Below are positions 6,431 to 15,890 of a stretch of 64,000 nucleotides of DNA, one piece after another. The notes below the pieces were generated by a model that saw nothing but the letters and a program-made list of their open reading frames with translations, had not been told where the DNA came from and did no database searches. Every line of letters begins with the position of its first letter. Position 1 is the first letter of the stretch. The stretch is from Streptomyces mashuensis (GTDB taxonomy: Bacteria > Actinomycetota > Actinomycetes > Streptomycetales > Streptomycetaceae): NCBI RefSeq assembly GCF_014654785.1, contig NZ_BNBD01000009.1, forward strand, positions 124,001 through 188,000. The letters are read 5' to 3'. The translations under genes were made by a program, and so were the position numbers.

Positions 6431-7873
6431 GTGCGGGACACCACACGCCACGCACCCGTCTGGGCGCTGGTCATCACCAGCGTCGCGGGCTTCATGGCAG
6501 CCCTGGACAACCTCGTCGTCACCACCGCCCTGCCGACCATCCGCAAGGACCTCGGCGGCGCGCTGGAGGACCTCGAATGGACCGTCAGCGCCTACACGCT
6601 CACCTTCGCCGTCCTGCTGATGTTCGGCGCCGCCCTCGGCGACCGCTTCGGCCGCCGCCGGCTCTTCTGCGCCGGCCTGGCGGTCTTCACCGCCGCCTCC
6701 GCCGCGGCGGCCCTCGCACCCGGCATCGGCACCCTCATCGCCGCCCGCGCCGTCCAGGGCGTCGGCGCCGCCGTCATGATGCCGCTCACCCTCACGCTCC
6801 TCACCGCCGCCGTACCGGCCGAACGACGCGGCGTCGCCTACGGCATCAAGGGCGCCGTCGACGGCATGGCCGTCGCCAGCGGCCCCCTCATCGGCGGCTC
6901 GCTCACCGAACACATCTCCTGGCACTGGATCTTCTGGCTGAACGTTCCGCTGGGCCTCGCCCTCATACCCCTCGCCCGGCTGCGCCTGGCCGAGTCCACC
7001 GCCCCCGGCGCCCGCCTCGACGGCCCGGGCACGCTCCTCGTCAGCGGCGGCCTCTTCGGCATCGTGTACGGCCTCGTCAACGCCCACAGCGACGGCTGGA
7101 CGGACCCCGTGATCCTCACCAGCCTGATCGCCGGCGGTGTGCTCCTGGCCGGCTTCGCGCTGCACGGCACGCTCCACCCGCGGCCGATGCTGCCGATGCG
7201 GATGTTCCGCAGCAGGGCCTTCACGGCCGTCAACGCGGCCAGCACGCTGATGTTCCTCGGCATGTTCGGCTCGATCTTCCTGCTCAGCCAGTTCCTGCAG
7301 AACGTGCTCGGCTACTCGCCGACCGAGGCCGGGCTGCGCATGCTGCCGTGGACCGCCATGCCGATGGTGGTGGCCCCGCTCGCCGGCTACCTCGCCGACC
7401 GCACCGGCCCCCGCCCCGTCGTCACCACCGGCCTGGCCCTCCAGGCCCTGGGCCTGGCCTGGTTCGCCGCGGTCCTCGCACCCGACGTGACGTACGCCGC
7501 ACAGCTGCCGGGCCTGGTCCTCAGCGGCGCCGGCATGGCGATGTTCTTCGCACCGGCCGCCAAGCTCGTGATGTCGAGCGTGCGCCCGGCGGAACAGGGC
7601 ATCGCCTCGGGCGCCAACAACGCCCTCCGCGAGGTCGGCGGAGCCCTGGGCGTCGCCGTGCTCTCGTCGGTCTTCTCGGCGCAGGGCGGCTACGAGACCC
7701 CCGCACGGGTCGTGGACGGCGTCGTCCCGGCCCTGTGGGCAGGAGCGGTCGCCGTCGCCCTCGGCGCCGCCGCCGCGGCCCTCACGCCGCGCAAGGCCCG
7801 CCCCGCCGCCGCCCCGGCCCCGCACCCGGCCGAGGCAGCCGCCGTACCGGCCGGCCACGCCCCCGACGCCTGA
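6431..7873 (+). CDS. DHA2-type (14-TM) MFS drug:proton antiporter
   Basis: The 480-residue protein has the multidrug MFS signatures LDNLVVTTALPTI in TM1 and GAALGDRFGRRRLF (motif A) in the TM2-TM3 loop. It contains about 14 hydrophobic segments, as in the EmrB/QacA group. The C-terminus ends in an Ala/Pro-rich cytoplasmic tail. GTG 6431 follows a purine-rich GGGGGAA at short spacing. With the upstream TetR gene and the two shared operator-like sites it forms a self-contained inducible efflux module. The exported compound is unknown. Confidence 0.85.
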   Translation: MRDTTRHAPVWALVITSVAGFMAALDNLVVTTALPTIRKDLGGALEDLEWTVSAYTLTFAVLLMFGAALGDRFGRRRLFCAGLAVFTAASAAAALAPGIGTLIAARAVQGVGAAVMMPLTLTLLTAAVPAERRGVAYGIKGAVDGMAVASGPLIGGSLTEHISWHWIFWLNVPLGLALIPLARLRLAESTAPGARLDGPGTLLVSGGLFGIVYGLVNAHSDGWTDPVILTSLIAGGVLLAGFALHGTLHPRPMLPMRMFRSRAFTAVNAASTLMFLGMFGSIFLLSQFLQNVLGYSPTEAGLRMLPWTAMPMVVAPLAGYLADRTGPRPVVTTGLALQALGLAWFAAVLAPDVTYAAQLPGLVLSGAGMAMFFAPAAKLVMSSVRPAEQGIASGANNALREVGGALGVAVLSSVFSAQGGYETPARVVDGVVPALWAGAVAVALGAAAAALTPRKARPAAAPAPHPAEAAAVPAGHAPDA

Positions 7874-7931
7874 CACGCCCCGCCCGCCGCGGCCGGGCCC
7901 CCGCCCCCGGGGTGCCCCGGCCGCACCCCCG

Positions 7932-7937
7932 TACCCT
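7932..7937 (+). promoter_or_regulatory. Possible -10 box for leaderless murB mRNA
   Basis: TACCCT ends 6 bp before GTG 7944, and no Shine-Dalgarno sequence precedes that codon. This spacing would place the transcription start at or next to the start codon. A 9-bp hairpin (7889-7897 with 7916-7924) just upstream may terminate MFS transcription. Confidence 0.4.
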
Positions 7938-7943
7938 GGTGCG

Positions 7944-8999
7944 GTGCAGGTACGACACGACGCCCCCCTCGCCCCCCTGACCACCTTCCGGCTCGGCGGG
8001 CCCGCGCGACGGCTCGTCACGGCCACCACCGACGACGAGGTGATCACCGCCGTCCGCGAGGCCGACGACGCCGGGACGCCGCTGCTGCTCATCGGCGGCG
8101 GCAGCAACCTCGTCATCGCCGACAAGGGCTTCGAGGGCACCGCCCTGCGCATCGCCACCACCGGCTTCCGCCTCGACGGCACCCGCCTGGAGCTCGCCGC
8201 CGGCGAGAACTGGTCCGACGCCGTCGCCCGCACCGTCGAGGCCGGCCTCGCCGGCATCGAGTGCATGGCCGGCATCCCCGGCTCCGCCGGCGCCACGCCC
8301 ATCCAGAACGTCGGCGCGTACGGCCAGGAGGTCGCCACCACCGTCACCGAGGTCGTCGCCTACGACCGGCACACCCGCGAGACGGTCACGATCCCGGCCG
8401 CCGACTGCGGCTTCTCCTACCGGCACAGCCGCTTCAAGCAGGACCCCACCCGCTTCGTCGTGCTGCGCGTCCGCTTCGAGCTGGAGGACGCCGGCGGCCT
8501 GTCCGCGCCCCTCCGCTACGCCGAGACCGCCCGCGCCCTCGGCGTCGAGGCCGGCGACCGCGTCCCGCTGGCCCGCGCCCGCGAGACCGTCCTCAAGCTG
8601 CGCGCCGGCAAGGGCATGGTCCTCGACCCCGAGGACCACGACACCTGGTCCGCCGGGTCGTTCTTCACCAACCCGGTCCTCACCGCCGCCGAACACGAGG
8701 CGTTCCTGCGCCGCGTCGCCGAGCGCCTCGGCCCGGACGCGGCGCCGCCCGCGTACCCCGCCGGCGACGGCCTGTTCAAGACCTCCGCCGCCTGGCTGAT
8801 CGACAAGGCCGGCTTCACCAAGGGCTACGGCACGGGCCCCGCCCGCATCTCCACCAAGCACACCCTCGCCCTCACCAACCGCGGCGCGGCCACCACCGAG
8901 GACCTCCTCGCGCTCGCCCGCGAGGTGCGCGCCGGCGTCCACGAGGCGTTCGGCGTGACCCTCGTGAACGAGCCCGTCACGGTCGGCGTCAGCCTGTAG
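7944..8999 (+). CDS. murB: UDP-N-acetylenolpyruvoylglucosamine reductase
   Basis: The 351-residue flavoenzyme reduces UDP-GlcNAc-enolpyruvate to UDP-MurNAc with NADPH in the cytoplasm, the second committed step of peptidoglycan synthesis. The FAD domain shows TFRLGGPARR and GGGSNLVIAD (about 50-60). The catalytic region has FSYRHSRFK (Arg) and SAGSFFTNP (Ser that protonates the intermediate), and a conserved Glu lies near the C-terminus in LVNEPV. The stop codon abuts the stop of the convergent adenosine deaminase gene with no intergenic base and no visible terminator, so their transcripts must overlap. Confidence 0.95.
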   Translation: MQVRHDAPLAPLTTFRLGGPARRLVTATTDDEVITAVREADDAGTPLLLIGGGSNLVIADKGFEGTALRIATTGFRLDGTRLELAAGENWSDAVARTVEAGLAGIECMAGIPGSAGATPIQNVGAYGQEVATTVTEVVAYDRHTRETVTIPAADCGFSYRHSRFKQDPTRFVVLRVRFELEDAGGLSAPLRYAETARALGVEAGDRVPLARARETVLKLRAGKGMVLDPEDHDTWSAGSFFTNPVLTAAEHEAFLRRVAERLGPDAAPPAYPAGDGLFKTSAAWLIDKAGFTKGYGTGPARISTKHTLALTNRGAATTEDLLALAREVRAGVHEAFGVTLVNEPVTVGVSL

Positions 9000-10022
9000 T
9001 CACCCGACGGCCAGCCACTTGTCGATGCCGTCCAGCAGCTCCTGCCGGACGGCGGCCGGCGCCGCCGAGGCGCGCACCGACTGCCGCGCCAGCTCCGCCA
9101 GCTCGGCGTCGGTGAAGCCGTGGTGCTCGCGCGCCAGCTCGTACTGCGCCGCGAGGCGCGAGCCGAACAGCAGCGGGTCGTCGGCGCCCAGCGCCATGGG
9201 CACACCGGCCTCGAACAGCGTCCGCAGCGGCACGTCGCCCGGCTTCTCGTAGACGCCCAGGGCGACGTTGGACGCGGGGCACACCTCGCACGTCACGCCG
9301 CGCTCGGCCAGCTTGCGCAGCAGCCGCGGGTCCTCCGCGGCCCGCACGCCGTGCCCCACACGGACCGCGTGGAGGTCGTCCAGGCAGTCGCGGACGCTGC
9401 TGGGCCCCGAGAGCTCGCCGCCGTGCGGAGCGGCCAGCAGGCCGCCCTCGCGGGCGATCTGGAAGGCGCGGTCGAAGTCGCGGGCGAGACCGCGCCGCTC
9501 GTCGTTGGAGAGGCCGAAGCCGACGACGCCGCGGTCGGCGTAGCGCACGGCGAGGCGGGCGAGGGTGCGGGCGTCCAGGGGGTGCTTCATGCGGTTCGCG
9601 GCGACGAGGACGCGCATCCCGAGGCCCGTGTCCCGCGAGGCGCTCTCCACCGCGTCCAGGATGATCTCCAGCGCGGGGATGAGGCCGCCCAGGCGCGGCG
9701 CGTAAGAGGTGGGGTCGACCTGGATCTCCAGCCAGCCGGAGCCGTCCCTGACGTCCTCCTCGGCGGCCTCCCGGACCAGGCGCCGGATGTCGTCGGGGGA
9801 GCGCAGGCAGGAGCGGGCGATGTCGTAGAGCCGCTGGAAGCGGAACCAGCCGCGTTCGTCCGTCGCCCGCAACCTGGGCGGTTCGCCGCTGCTGAGCGCC
9901 TCGGGCAGGTGCACGCCGTACTTGTCGGCCAGTTCCAGCAGGGTGGAGGGCCGCATCGACCCGGTGAAGTGCAGGTGCAGGTGGGCCTTCGGCAGCTTAC
10001 GGACGTCCCGAACGTTCTCCAT
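9000..10022 (-). CDS. Adenosine deaminase family protein
   Basis: The 340-residue enzyme has the full adenosine deaminase zinc/active-site set: LPKAHLHLHFTGSMRP (residues 10-25, two His ligands), PHGGELSG (His and catalytic Glu), VGHGVRA (catalytic His) and ALGADDPLLF (zinc Asp pair). It should convert adenosine to inosine, or a related purine, in salvage. Start ATG 10022 fits the family N-terminus. It lies downstream of the aminotransferase on the same strand, but a strong hairpin in the 88-bp gap separates them. All catalytic residues are intact. Confidence 0.85.
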   Translation of the reverse strand: MENVRDVRKLPKAHLHLHFTGSMRPSTLLELADKYGVHLPEALSSGEPPRLRATDERGWFRFQRLYDIARSCLRSPDDIRRLVREAAEEDVRDGSGWLEIQVDPTSYAPRLGGLIPALEIILDAVESASRDTGLGMRVLVAANRMKHPLDARTLARLAVRYADRGVVGFGLSNDERRGLARDFDRAFQIAREGGLLAAPHGGELSGPSSVRDCLDDLHAVRVGHGVRAAEDPRLLRKLAERGVTCEVCPASNVALGVYEKPGDVPLRTLFEAGVPMALGADDPLLFGSRLAAQYELAREHHGFTDAELAELARQSVRASAAPAAVRQELLDGIDKWLAVG

Positions 10023-10057
10023 TCAGGGATTTTGCCGTACCGGTCCGTCAACCGGAA

Positions 10058-10085
10058 GGCCCCTTCCCCATAGGGGGAAGGGGCC
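10058..10085 (-). terminator. Terminator after the aminotransferase gene
   Basis: A perfect 12-bp GC-rich stem (10058-10069 with 10074-10085) lies 25 bp beyond the aminotransferase stop codon on the minus strand. Confidence 0.7.
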
Positions 10086-10110
10086 GAAAACAGGTGCGGG
10101 GCGGCGCGGG

Positions 10111-11358
10111 TTACGCCTTCGCCTCCGCCAGCAGCTTCTGGATCCGGGACACGCCCTCCACCAGGTCCTCGTCGCCCAGCGCGTACGACAGCCGCAGGTA
10201 GCCCGGGGTGCCGAACGCCTCACCGGGGACGACCGCGACCTCGGCCTCGTCGAGGATCAGCGCGGCCAGCTCCACCGAGGTGGCCGGCCGCTTGCCGCGG
10301 ATCTCCTTGCCCAGCAGGCCCTTCACCGACGGGTACGCGTAGAACGCGCCCTCCGGCTCGGGGCAGTAGACGCCCTCGATCTCGTTGAGCATCGAGACGA
10401 TCTTCCGGCGGCGGCGGTCGAAGGCGACCTTCATCTCCTCCACGGCGGCGAGGTCGCCGGAGACCGCGGCCAGGGCCGCGACCTGTGCGACGTTGCTCAC
10501 GTTGGAGGTGGCGTGCGACTGGAGGTTCGTCGCGGCCTTCACCACGTCCTTCGGGCCGATGATCCAGCCCACCCGCCAGCCGGTCATGGCGTACGTCTTG
10601 GCGACGCCGTTGACGACGATGCACTTGTCGCGCAGCTCCGGCACGACCACCGGCAGGGAGGAGAACTCCGCGTCGCCGTAGACCAGGTGCTCGTAGATCT
10701 CGTCGGTCAGCACCCACAGGCCGTGCTCGGCGGCCCAGCGGCCGACGGCCTCCACCTGCTCGCGCGAGTAGACCGCGCCGGTGGGGTTGGAGGGGGACAC
10801 GAAGAGCAGCACCTTGGTGCGCTCCGTGCGCGCGGCCTCCAGCTGCTCGACCGAGACCCGGTAGCCGGTGGTCTCGTCCGCCACGACCTCCACCGGCACA
10901 CCGCCGGCCAGCCGGATCGACTCCGGGTACGTGGTCCAGTACGGCGCGGGGACGATGACCTCGTCGCCCGGGTCCAGGATCGCCGCGAACGCCTCGTAGA
11001 TGGCCTGCTTGCCGCCATTGGTGACCAGCACCTGGGAGGCGTCGACCTCGTAGCCGGAGTCGCGCAGCGTCTTCGCAGCGATGGCGGCCTTCAGCTCGGG
11101 GAGGCCGCCGGCCGGCGTGTAGCGGTGGTAGCGCGGGTCGCGGCAGGCCTCGACGGCCGCGTCGACGATGTAGCCCGGGGTGGGGAAGTCGGGCTCACCG
11201 GCGCCGAAACCGATGACGGGACGGCCGGCCGCCTTGAGGGCCTTCGCCTTGGCGTCCACGGCGAGCGTGGCGGACTCGGAGATCGAACCGATGCGGGCCG
11301 ACACCCGGCGCTCGGTGGGGGACTGTGCGGGAGGGACTGGAGGAGTCGCAGCGGTCAT
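10111..11358 (-). CDS. aspC: Pyridoxal phosphate-dependent aspartate aminotransferase
   Basis: The 415-residue class I aminotransferase has [12 protein letters not shown] near the start, SNPTGAVY and [13 protein letters not shown] (cofactor-binding Asp), and [16 protein letters not shown] carrying the PLP lysine. It transfers amino groups between aspartate and 2-oxoglutarate; in actinobacteria related enzymes can also act on prephenate. I chose ATG 11358 because upstream frame extensions run through the tRNA-Trp gene and do not resemble the family. No Shine-Dalgarno sequence is seen, so a short leader is possible. Its place beside tRNA-Trp and secE is standard in Streptomyces. Confidence 0.85.
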   Translation of the reverse strand: MTAATPPVPPAQSPTERRVSARIGSISESATLAVDAKAKALKAAGRPVIGFGAGEPDFPTPGYIVDAAVEACRDPRYHRYTPAGGLPELKAAIAAKTLRDSGYEVDASQVLVTNGGKQAIYEAFAAILDPGDEVIVPAPYWTTYPESIRLAGGVPVEVVADETTGYRVSVEQLEAARTERTKVLLFVSPSNPTGAVYSREQVEAVGRWAAEHGLWVLTDEIYEHLVYGDAEFSSLPVVVPELRDKCIVVNGVAKTYAMTGWRVGWIIGPKDVVKAATNLQSHATSNVSNVAQVAALAAVSGDLAAVEEMKVAFDRRRRKIVSMLNEIEGVYCPEPEGAFYAYPSVKGLLGKEIRGKRPATSVELAALILDEAEVAVVPGEAFGTPGYLRLSYALGDEDLVEGVSRIQKLLAEAKA

Positions 11359-11439
11359 GCAGGCATCGTCGCAGACCGGCCGCGGAGGGGTCACACAAGT
11401 GGCCCGGACCCCTCTTCCGGCCGGTCGCGGCCATACCTG

Positions 11440-11469
11440 TTCGACGGGGAGCGCGTGAGCACGTACACT
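11440..11469 (+). promoter_or_regulatory. Possible promoter for tRNA-Trp / secE region
   Basis: TTCGAC (11440-11445) and TACACT (11464-11469) are separated by 18 bp. The -10 equals that of the rpoB promoter and the -35 is poor. It would start transcription about 80 bp before tRNA-Trp. Confidence 0.35.
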
Positions 11470-11555
11470 CATGCCTCGTTGGTCCCCACCGGCGAACCCG
11501 CTCCGTGCGTGCACTCCGTGCATCCGGGTGGATGCGGTACGTTGGGGGAACACAA

Positions 11556-11628
11556 AGGGTCGTAGCTCAATTGGTAGAGCACTGGTCTCCAAAACCAGCG
11601 GTTGGGGGTTCAAGTCCCTTCGGCCCTG
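11556..11628 (+). tRNA. tRNA-Trp (anticodon CCA)
   Basis: The acceptor AGGGTCG (11556-11562) pairs with 11621-11627, with one G-T pair, and the discriminator is G11628. The anticodon stem CTGGT/ACCAG encloses CTCCAAA, giving CCA at 11589-11591. The T-loop is TTCAAGT. It lies 109 bp before secE, as in other actinobacteria. Confidence 0.95.
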
Positions 11629-11737
11629 CTACACGCATCGTCACCAGGGTGCGTGCGTGCGTACGTACTGAAGTGCACCGCCGTGCGGCTCGACCCGGGC
11701 GCGGCACGGCCACGACCCGGATTCAGGTGAGGACGTA

Positions 11738-12028
11738 GTGACGGAAGCCCTTGGCTCCACCGCGACGCCTGAGAGCGGTCGTCCCGAGGACCAGGTGGCC
11801 GCCAAGAAGGGCCGCCGTGGTGGCAAGCGCGGGAAGAAGGGCCCCCTGGGCCGCCTCGCGCTCTTTTACCGTCAGGTCGTCGCCGAGCTCCGCAAGGTCG
11901 TCTGGCCTTCCCGTGGCCAGCTGTCCACGTACACCACTGTGGTGATCGTCTTTGTCGCCATCGTCATCGGTCTCGTGACCGTGATTGACTATGGGTTCGA
12001 GCAGGCCGTCAAGTACGTCTTCGGCTGA
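11738..12028 (+). CDS. secE: Preprotein translocase subunit SecE
   Basis: The 96-residue protein has a basic, disordered N-terminal extension (KKGRRGGKRGKKGPLG) of about 40 residues. The conserved SecE helix YRQVVAELRKVVWPSRGQL follows, then one transmembrane helix near residues 66-90. SecE clamps the SecY channel in the plasma membrane. GTG 11738 is preceded by AGGTGAGGA. It is followed 81 bp later by nusG, the usual secE-nusG pair. Confidence 0.95.
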   Translation: MTEALGSTATPESGRPEDQVAAKKGRRGGKRGKKGPLGRLALFYRQVVAELRKVVWPSRGQLSTYTTVVIVFVAIVIGLVTVIDYGFEQAVKYVFG

Positions 12029-12109
12029 GCCCGCGCGTAAGGCGGCCTTCCTCGGAAGGTCCGCCTCTTCGCCCGTTCCACCCCCTTGAAGCCAGGAAGA
12101 AGCAGCCAA

Positions 12110-12997
12110 GTGTCTGACCCGAACCTGAACGACGCCGCCGAGCCCGTCGAGGCGACGGAGGCCGACGTGGACGCTCCGGCTCCGGCTGCCTCGGAAGAGG
12201 TCGGCGAAGACACCGAGACGCAGATCGTCGAGAACGCCGACGGCGCCGACGAGATGGACGCGGCCGAGGCCGCCGCGGGCGAGCCGGCCGAGGAGGCCGC
12301 CGTGCGCGTCGAGGACGAGACCGCGATCGCCGCCGACGAGGCCGGGGCCGAGGAGGAGGCCCCCGTCGAGGAGGCCGCCCAGGACCCGGTCGAGAAGCTC
12401 CGCGAGGAGCTGCGCGGCCTGCCCGGCGAGTGGTACGTCATCCACACCTACGCCGGCTACGAGAACCGCGTGAAGACCAACCTGGAGCAGCGCGCCGTCT
12501 CGCTGAACGTCGAGGACTACATCTTCCAGGCCGAGGTGCCGCAGGAAGAGGTCGTCCAGATCAAGAACGGCGACCGCCGCACCGTCCGCCAGAACAAGCT
12601 CCCCGGCTACGTGCTGGTGCGCATGGACCTGACGAACGAGTCCTGGGGCGTCGTCCGCAACACCCCGGGCGTCACCGGCTTCGTGGGCAACGCCTACGAC
12701 CCGTACCCGCTGACCCTGGACGAGATCGTCAAGATGCTCGCCCCGGAGGCGGAGGCCAAGGCCGCCAAGGAGGCCGCCGAGGCCGAGGGCCGTCCGGCCC
12801 CCGCCCGCAAGGTCGAGGTCCAGGTGCTGGACTTCGAGGTCGGCGACTCGGTCACCGTCACCGACGGCCCGTTCGCGACGCTCCAGGCGACGATCAACGA
12901 GATCAACGCCGACTCGAAGAAGGTCAAGGGCCTCGTCGAGATCTTCGGTCGCGAGACCCCGGTCGAGCTGAGCTTCGACCAGATCCAGAAGAACTGA
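12110..12997 (+). CDS. nusG: Transcription termination/antitermination factor NusG
   Basis: The 295-residue protein has a very acidic, Ala/Glu-rich, probably disordered N-terminal extension of roughly 100 residues. The NGN domain follows ([22 protein letters not shown]), then [10 protein letters not shown]-type and [10 protein letters not shown] segments. A C-terminal KOW domain ([15 protein letters not shown] to ETPVEL) ends the protein. It binds RNA polymerase and couples it to Rho or S10. GTG 12110 is chosen because GAAGAAG-type purines lie about 10 nt upstream and the acidic extension starts there. The core is of normal length; the extension is characteristic of Streptomyces. Confidence 0.9.
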   Translation: MSDPNLNDAAEPVEATEADVDAPAPAASEEVGEDTETQIVENADGADEMDAAEAAAGEPAEEAAVRVEDETAIAADEAGAEEEAPVEEAAQDPVEKLREELRGLPGEWYVIHTYAGYENRVKTNLEQRAVSLNVEDYIFQAEVPQEEVVQIKNGDRRTVRQNKLPGYVLVRMDLTNESWGVVRNTPGVTGFVGNAYDPYPLTLDEIVKMLAPEAEAKAAKEAAEAEGRPAPARKVEVQVLDFEVGDSVTVTDGPFATLQATINEINADSKKVKGLVEIFGRETPVELSFDQIQKN

Positions 12998-13014
12998 TCC
13001 ACGGTTTTCCGAGA

Positions 13015-13048
13015 CAGGTCAGGCCGGCTGCACAGCCGTCCTGACCTG
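13015..13048 (+). terminator. Hairpin between nusG and rplK
   Basis: CAGGTCAGG (13015-13023) pairs with 13040-13048, enclosing an inner GGCT/AGCC stem with loop GCAC. It ends the secE-nusG unit or acts as an attenuator ahead of rplK. I could not assign a convincing promoter in the following 100 bp. Confidence 0.6.
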
Positions 13049-13150
13049 CTCGGTTTCAGGCCGTACGGCGGTACCCGTTATCGTGGTGCGGTATGCCTGC
13101 GTCCCATGGGCGCACGGCAGGAAAACTCTCACTAGGACCCGGAGAGAGCA

Positions 13151-13585
13151 ATGCCTCCCAAGAAGAAGAAGGTCACGGGGCTGATCAAGCTCCAGATCCA
13201 GGCCGGTGCCGCCAACCCGGCTCCGCCGGTCGGCCCCGCGCTGGGTCAGCACGGCGTCAACATCATGGAGTTCTGCAAGGCCTACAACGCCGCGACCGAG
13301 TCGCAGCGTGGCATGGTCGTGCCGGTGGAGATCACGGTCTACGAGGACCGTTCCTTCACCTTCGTGACCAAGACTCCGCCGGCCGCGAAGCTGATCCTCA
13401 AGGCCGCGGGTGTGGAGAAGGGCTCCGGCGAGCCGCACAAGACCAAGGTCGCCAAGATCACCCGCGACCAGGTCCGTGACATCGCCACCACCAAGATGCC
13501 CGACCTGAACGCCAACGACCTGGACGCCGCCGAGAAGATCATCGCCGGCACCGCCCGTTCCATGGGCATCACGGTCGAGGGCTGA
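13151..13585 (+). CDS. rplK: 50S ribosomal protein L11
   Basis: The 144-residue protein has the N-terminal domain with [23 protein letters not shown], the proline-rich loop contacted by thiostrepton, and a C-terminal 23S rRNA-binding domain ([18 protein letters not shown]). L11 forms the GTPase-associated centre and is needed for RelA-type stringent signalling. GAGAGA precedes ATG 13151. It pairs with rplA 77 bp downstream, and the gap holds a GGGCCAG/CTGGCCC hairpin that could take part in L1 autoregulation. Confidence 0.97.
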
Positions 13586-13662
13586 CCTCCACCCCTTCAG
13601 CACCCGTGGAAGGGCCAGGCGCTGGCCCGGACCACGACTCCAATCACCACTGAGGAGTTTCA

Positions 13663-14379
13663 GTGAAGCGCAGCAAGACTCTTCGCAACGCGGACGCGAA
13701 GATCGACCGGGAGCGTCTGTACGCCCCGCTCGAGGCCGTCCGTCTGGCGAAGGACACGTCCTCCGTCAAGTTCGACGCGACCGTCGAGGTCGCCCTGCGT
13801 CTGGGTGTCGACCCGCGCAAGGCCGACCAGATGGTCCGCGGCACCGTGAACCTTCCGCACGGCACCGGTAAGACCGCCCGGGTCCTGGTCTTCGCGACCG
13901 GCGACCGTGCCGAGGCCGCGCGTGCCGCCGGCGCCGACATCGTCGGTGCCGACGAGCTCATCGACGAGGTCGCCAAGGGCCGTCTGGACTTCGACGCCGT
14001 CGTCGCCACCCCGGACCTCATGGGCAAGGTCGGCCGCCTCGGCCGCGTGCTCGGTCCCCGTGGCCTGATGCCGAACCCGAAGACCGGCACGGTCACCCCC
14101 GACACGGCCAAGGCCGTGACGGACATCAAGGGCGGCAAGATCGAGTTCCGCGTCGACAAGCACTCGAACCTGCACTTCATCATCGGCAAGGTCTCGTTCG
14201 ACGAGAAGGCGCTGATCGAGAACTACAGCGCGGCGCTGGAGGAGATCCTCCGTCTGAAGCCGTCCGCCGCCAAGGGCCGCTACGTCAAGAAGGCGACCCT
14301 GACCACCACGATGGGCCCCGGCATCCCGCTGGACCCGAACCGCACCCGCAACCTGCTGGTCGAGGACGAGACCGTCTGA
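13663..14379 (+). CDS. rplA: 50S ribosomal protein L1
   Basis: The 238-residue protein carries the L1 signature segments [26 protein letters not shown] and [20 protein letters not shown]1 builds the mobile stalk at the E site and commonly represses its own operon by binding its mRNA. GTG 13663 has GAGGAG 9 nt upstream. A strong terminator follows, so rplKA ends here and rplJL is separately transcribed. Confidence 0.97.
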   Translation: MKRSKTLRNADAKIDRERLYAPLEAVRLAKDTSSVKFDATVEVALRLGVDPRKADQMVRGTVNLPHGTGKTARVLVFATGDRAEAARAAGADIVGADELIDEVAKGRLDFDAVVATPDLMGKVGRLGRVLGPRGLMPNPKTGTVTPDTAKAVTDIKGGKIEFRVDKHSNLHFIIGKVSFDEKALIENYSAALEEILRLKPSAAKGRYVKKATLTTTMGPGIPLDPNRTRNLLVEDETV

Positions 14380-14410
14380 GGACCGCTGTAGCGCGCGTGT
14401 GACGCTCGTG

Positions 14411-14449
14411 GGCCGGGCCCCGCACCCTTTCCGGGTGCGGGGCCCGGCC
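14411..14449 (+). terminator. Terminator of the rplKA operon
   Basis: A perfect 17-bp stem (14411-14427 with 14433-14449) closes the loop TTTCC. It lies 31 bp after rplA and 95 bp before the -35 of the rplJ promoter. Confidence 0.8.
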
Positions 14450-14543
14450 GCGTCGTAGGCGGCGCCCAGCGGGGCGTACAGCGGCGCGCACCGGGCTCCC
14501 GACCTGCGGCTCGGCCGGCCCGGACGCCCGTTCGGGGCCCGAT

Positions 14544-14573
14544 TTGCAATCGGAAGCCCGCTTCCCGTACCTT
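14544..14573 (+). promoter_or_regulatory. Promoter of rplJL
   Basis: TTGCAA (14544-14549) and TACCTT (14568-14573) are separated by 18 bp, giving a start near 14580 and a leader of about 240 nt before rplJ. The 440-bp stretch between rplA and rplJ holds only the upstream terminator, this promoter and the leader. Confidence 0.55.
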
Positions 14574-14726
14574 GTGGCGGAAGCCAAAGACCGCTGGTCG
14601 TTGCTGCGCCTCCACCTGGGGGTGTGGTGACCGAAGGATCCGCTAGCTGCGGGCGACCTGCGCAGGTGACATCGGAATTGCACTCCCGTCGAGGCGTGCG
14701 CGACAGCGCGCCCCCACGGTCGAGTC

Positions 14727-14760
14727 ACGCCCCGTGCACCTGTGCCGGGGCGTTTCGTTT
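14727..14760 (+). promoter_or_regulatory. Attenuator-like terminator in the rplJ leader
   Basis: ACGCCCCG (14727-14734) pairs perfectly with 14746-14753, and inner GCAC/GTGC pairs extend the stem. The next bases are TTCGTTTTG, an unusually T-rich run for this genome. It stands about 60 bp before rplJ inside the transcribed leader, where L10 or L10-L7/L12 commonly regulates its operon. Confidence 0.55.
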
Positions 14761-14819
14761 TGCCCAGGCCCCTTCTCGCGCCTATGCGGTCCGAATCACC
14801 CGGAAGGAGGCCGAGGCTC

Positions 14820-15350
14820 ATGGCGAGGCCCGACAAGGCTGCCGCGGTTGCCGAGCTGACGGACAAGTTCCGCAGCTCCGGCGCCGCTGTGCTGACCGAG
14901 TACCGCGGTCTCACCGTGGCGCAGCTCAAGCAGCTGCGCCGTTCGCTCGGTGAGAACGCGCAGTACGCCGTGGTGAAGAACACGCTGACCCAGATCGCGG
15001 CCCGTGAGGCCGGGATCACGCTGGACGACCAGCTCTTTGCTGGTCCGACGGCCGTTGCCTTCGTCACCGGTGACCCGGTGGAGTCGGCGAAGGGTCTTCG
15101 TGACTTCGCCAAGGAGAACCCGAATCTCATCATCAAGGGCGGTGTCCTTGATGGCAAGGCGATGTCCGCCGATGAGATCAAGAAGCTTGCGGACCTCGAG
15201 TCCCGCGAGGTTCTGCTCAGCAAGCTGGCCGGTGCCATGAAGGGCAAGCAGTCCCAGGCTGCCTCGCTCTTCCAGGCGCTGCCGACGAAGCTCGTCCGCA
15301 CCGTGGACGCGCTCCGCGCCAAGCAGGCCGAGCAGGGCGGTGCCGAGTAA
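14820..15350 (+). CDS. rplJ: 50S ribosomal protein L10
   Basis: The 176-residue protein has the N-terminal rRNA-binding domain ([20 protein letters not shown], then YAVVKNTL). The C-terminal helix binds L7/L12 dimers, completing the ribosomal stalk. ATG 14820 is chosen over upstream in-frame starts because AAGGAGG lies about 13 nt before it and the family N-terminus [10 protein letters not shown] begins there. rplL follows after 106 bp with its own ribosome site, allowing higher L7/L12 synthesis. Confidence 0.95.
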   Translation: MARPDKAAAVAELTDKFRSSGAAVLTEYRGLTVAQLKQLRRSLGENAQYAVVKNTLTQIAAREAGITLDDQLFAGPTAVAFVTGDPVESAKGLRDFAKENPNLIIKGGVLDGKAMSADEIKKLADLESREVLLSKLAGAMKGKQSQAASLFQALPTKLVRTVDALRAKQAEQGGAE

Positions 15351-15456
15351 TTCGGCTCGCGCATTGATCCGCGCCGCACGGCGCTGATCGCAGCGGGCCG
15401 CACGCCCGCCGACATGTACATTTCGGCACCTGCCGATTAGTGGAAGGACCGCCATC

Positions 15457-15843
15457 ATGGCGAAGCTGACCAAGGACGAGCTGCTCGCGCAGTTCGAGGA
15501 GATGACCCTCATCGAGCTGGCCGAGTTCGTCTCCGCCTTCGAGGAGAAGTTCGACGTCACCGCCGCTGCCGCCGCCCCGGTCGTCGTTGCCGGCGGTGCC
15601 GCCGGTGGCGCCGCCGAGGCCGTCGAGGAGAAGGACGAGTTCGACGTCATCCTCACCGGCGCCGGCGACAAGAAGATCCAGGTCATCAAGGTCGTGCGCG
15701 AGCTGACCTCCCTCGGCCTGAAGGAGGCCAAGGACCTGGTCGACGGCACCCCGAAGCCGGTCCTGGAGAAGGTCAACAAGGAGACCGCCGACAAGGCTGC
15801 CGAGTCCCTCAAGGGCGCCGGCGCCACCGTCGAGGTCAAGTAA
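15457..15843 (+). CDS. rplL: 50S ribosomal protein L7/L12
   Basis: The 128-residue protein shows the three-part structure: N-terminal dimer/L10-binding helices (1-40), an Ala/Gly/Pro/Val hinge (about 40-58), and the factor-binding C-terminal domain ([22 protein letters not shown] to the end). It recruits EF-G and EF-Tu. GGAAGGA precedes ATG 15457. Two consecutive hairpins follow. Confidence 0.97.
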   Translation: MAKLTKDELLAQFEEMTLIELAEFVSAFEEKFDVTAAAAAPVVVAGGAAGGAAEAVEEKDEFDVILTGAGDKKIQVIKVVRELTSLGLKEAKDLVDGTPKPVLEKVNKETADKAAESLKGAGATVEVK

Positions 15844-15890
15844 GACCTCGGAGGTCCGCTGAGACCTCCTGGAGCCCCCGTGGCTCCCTC

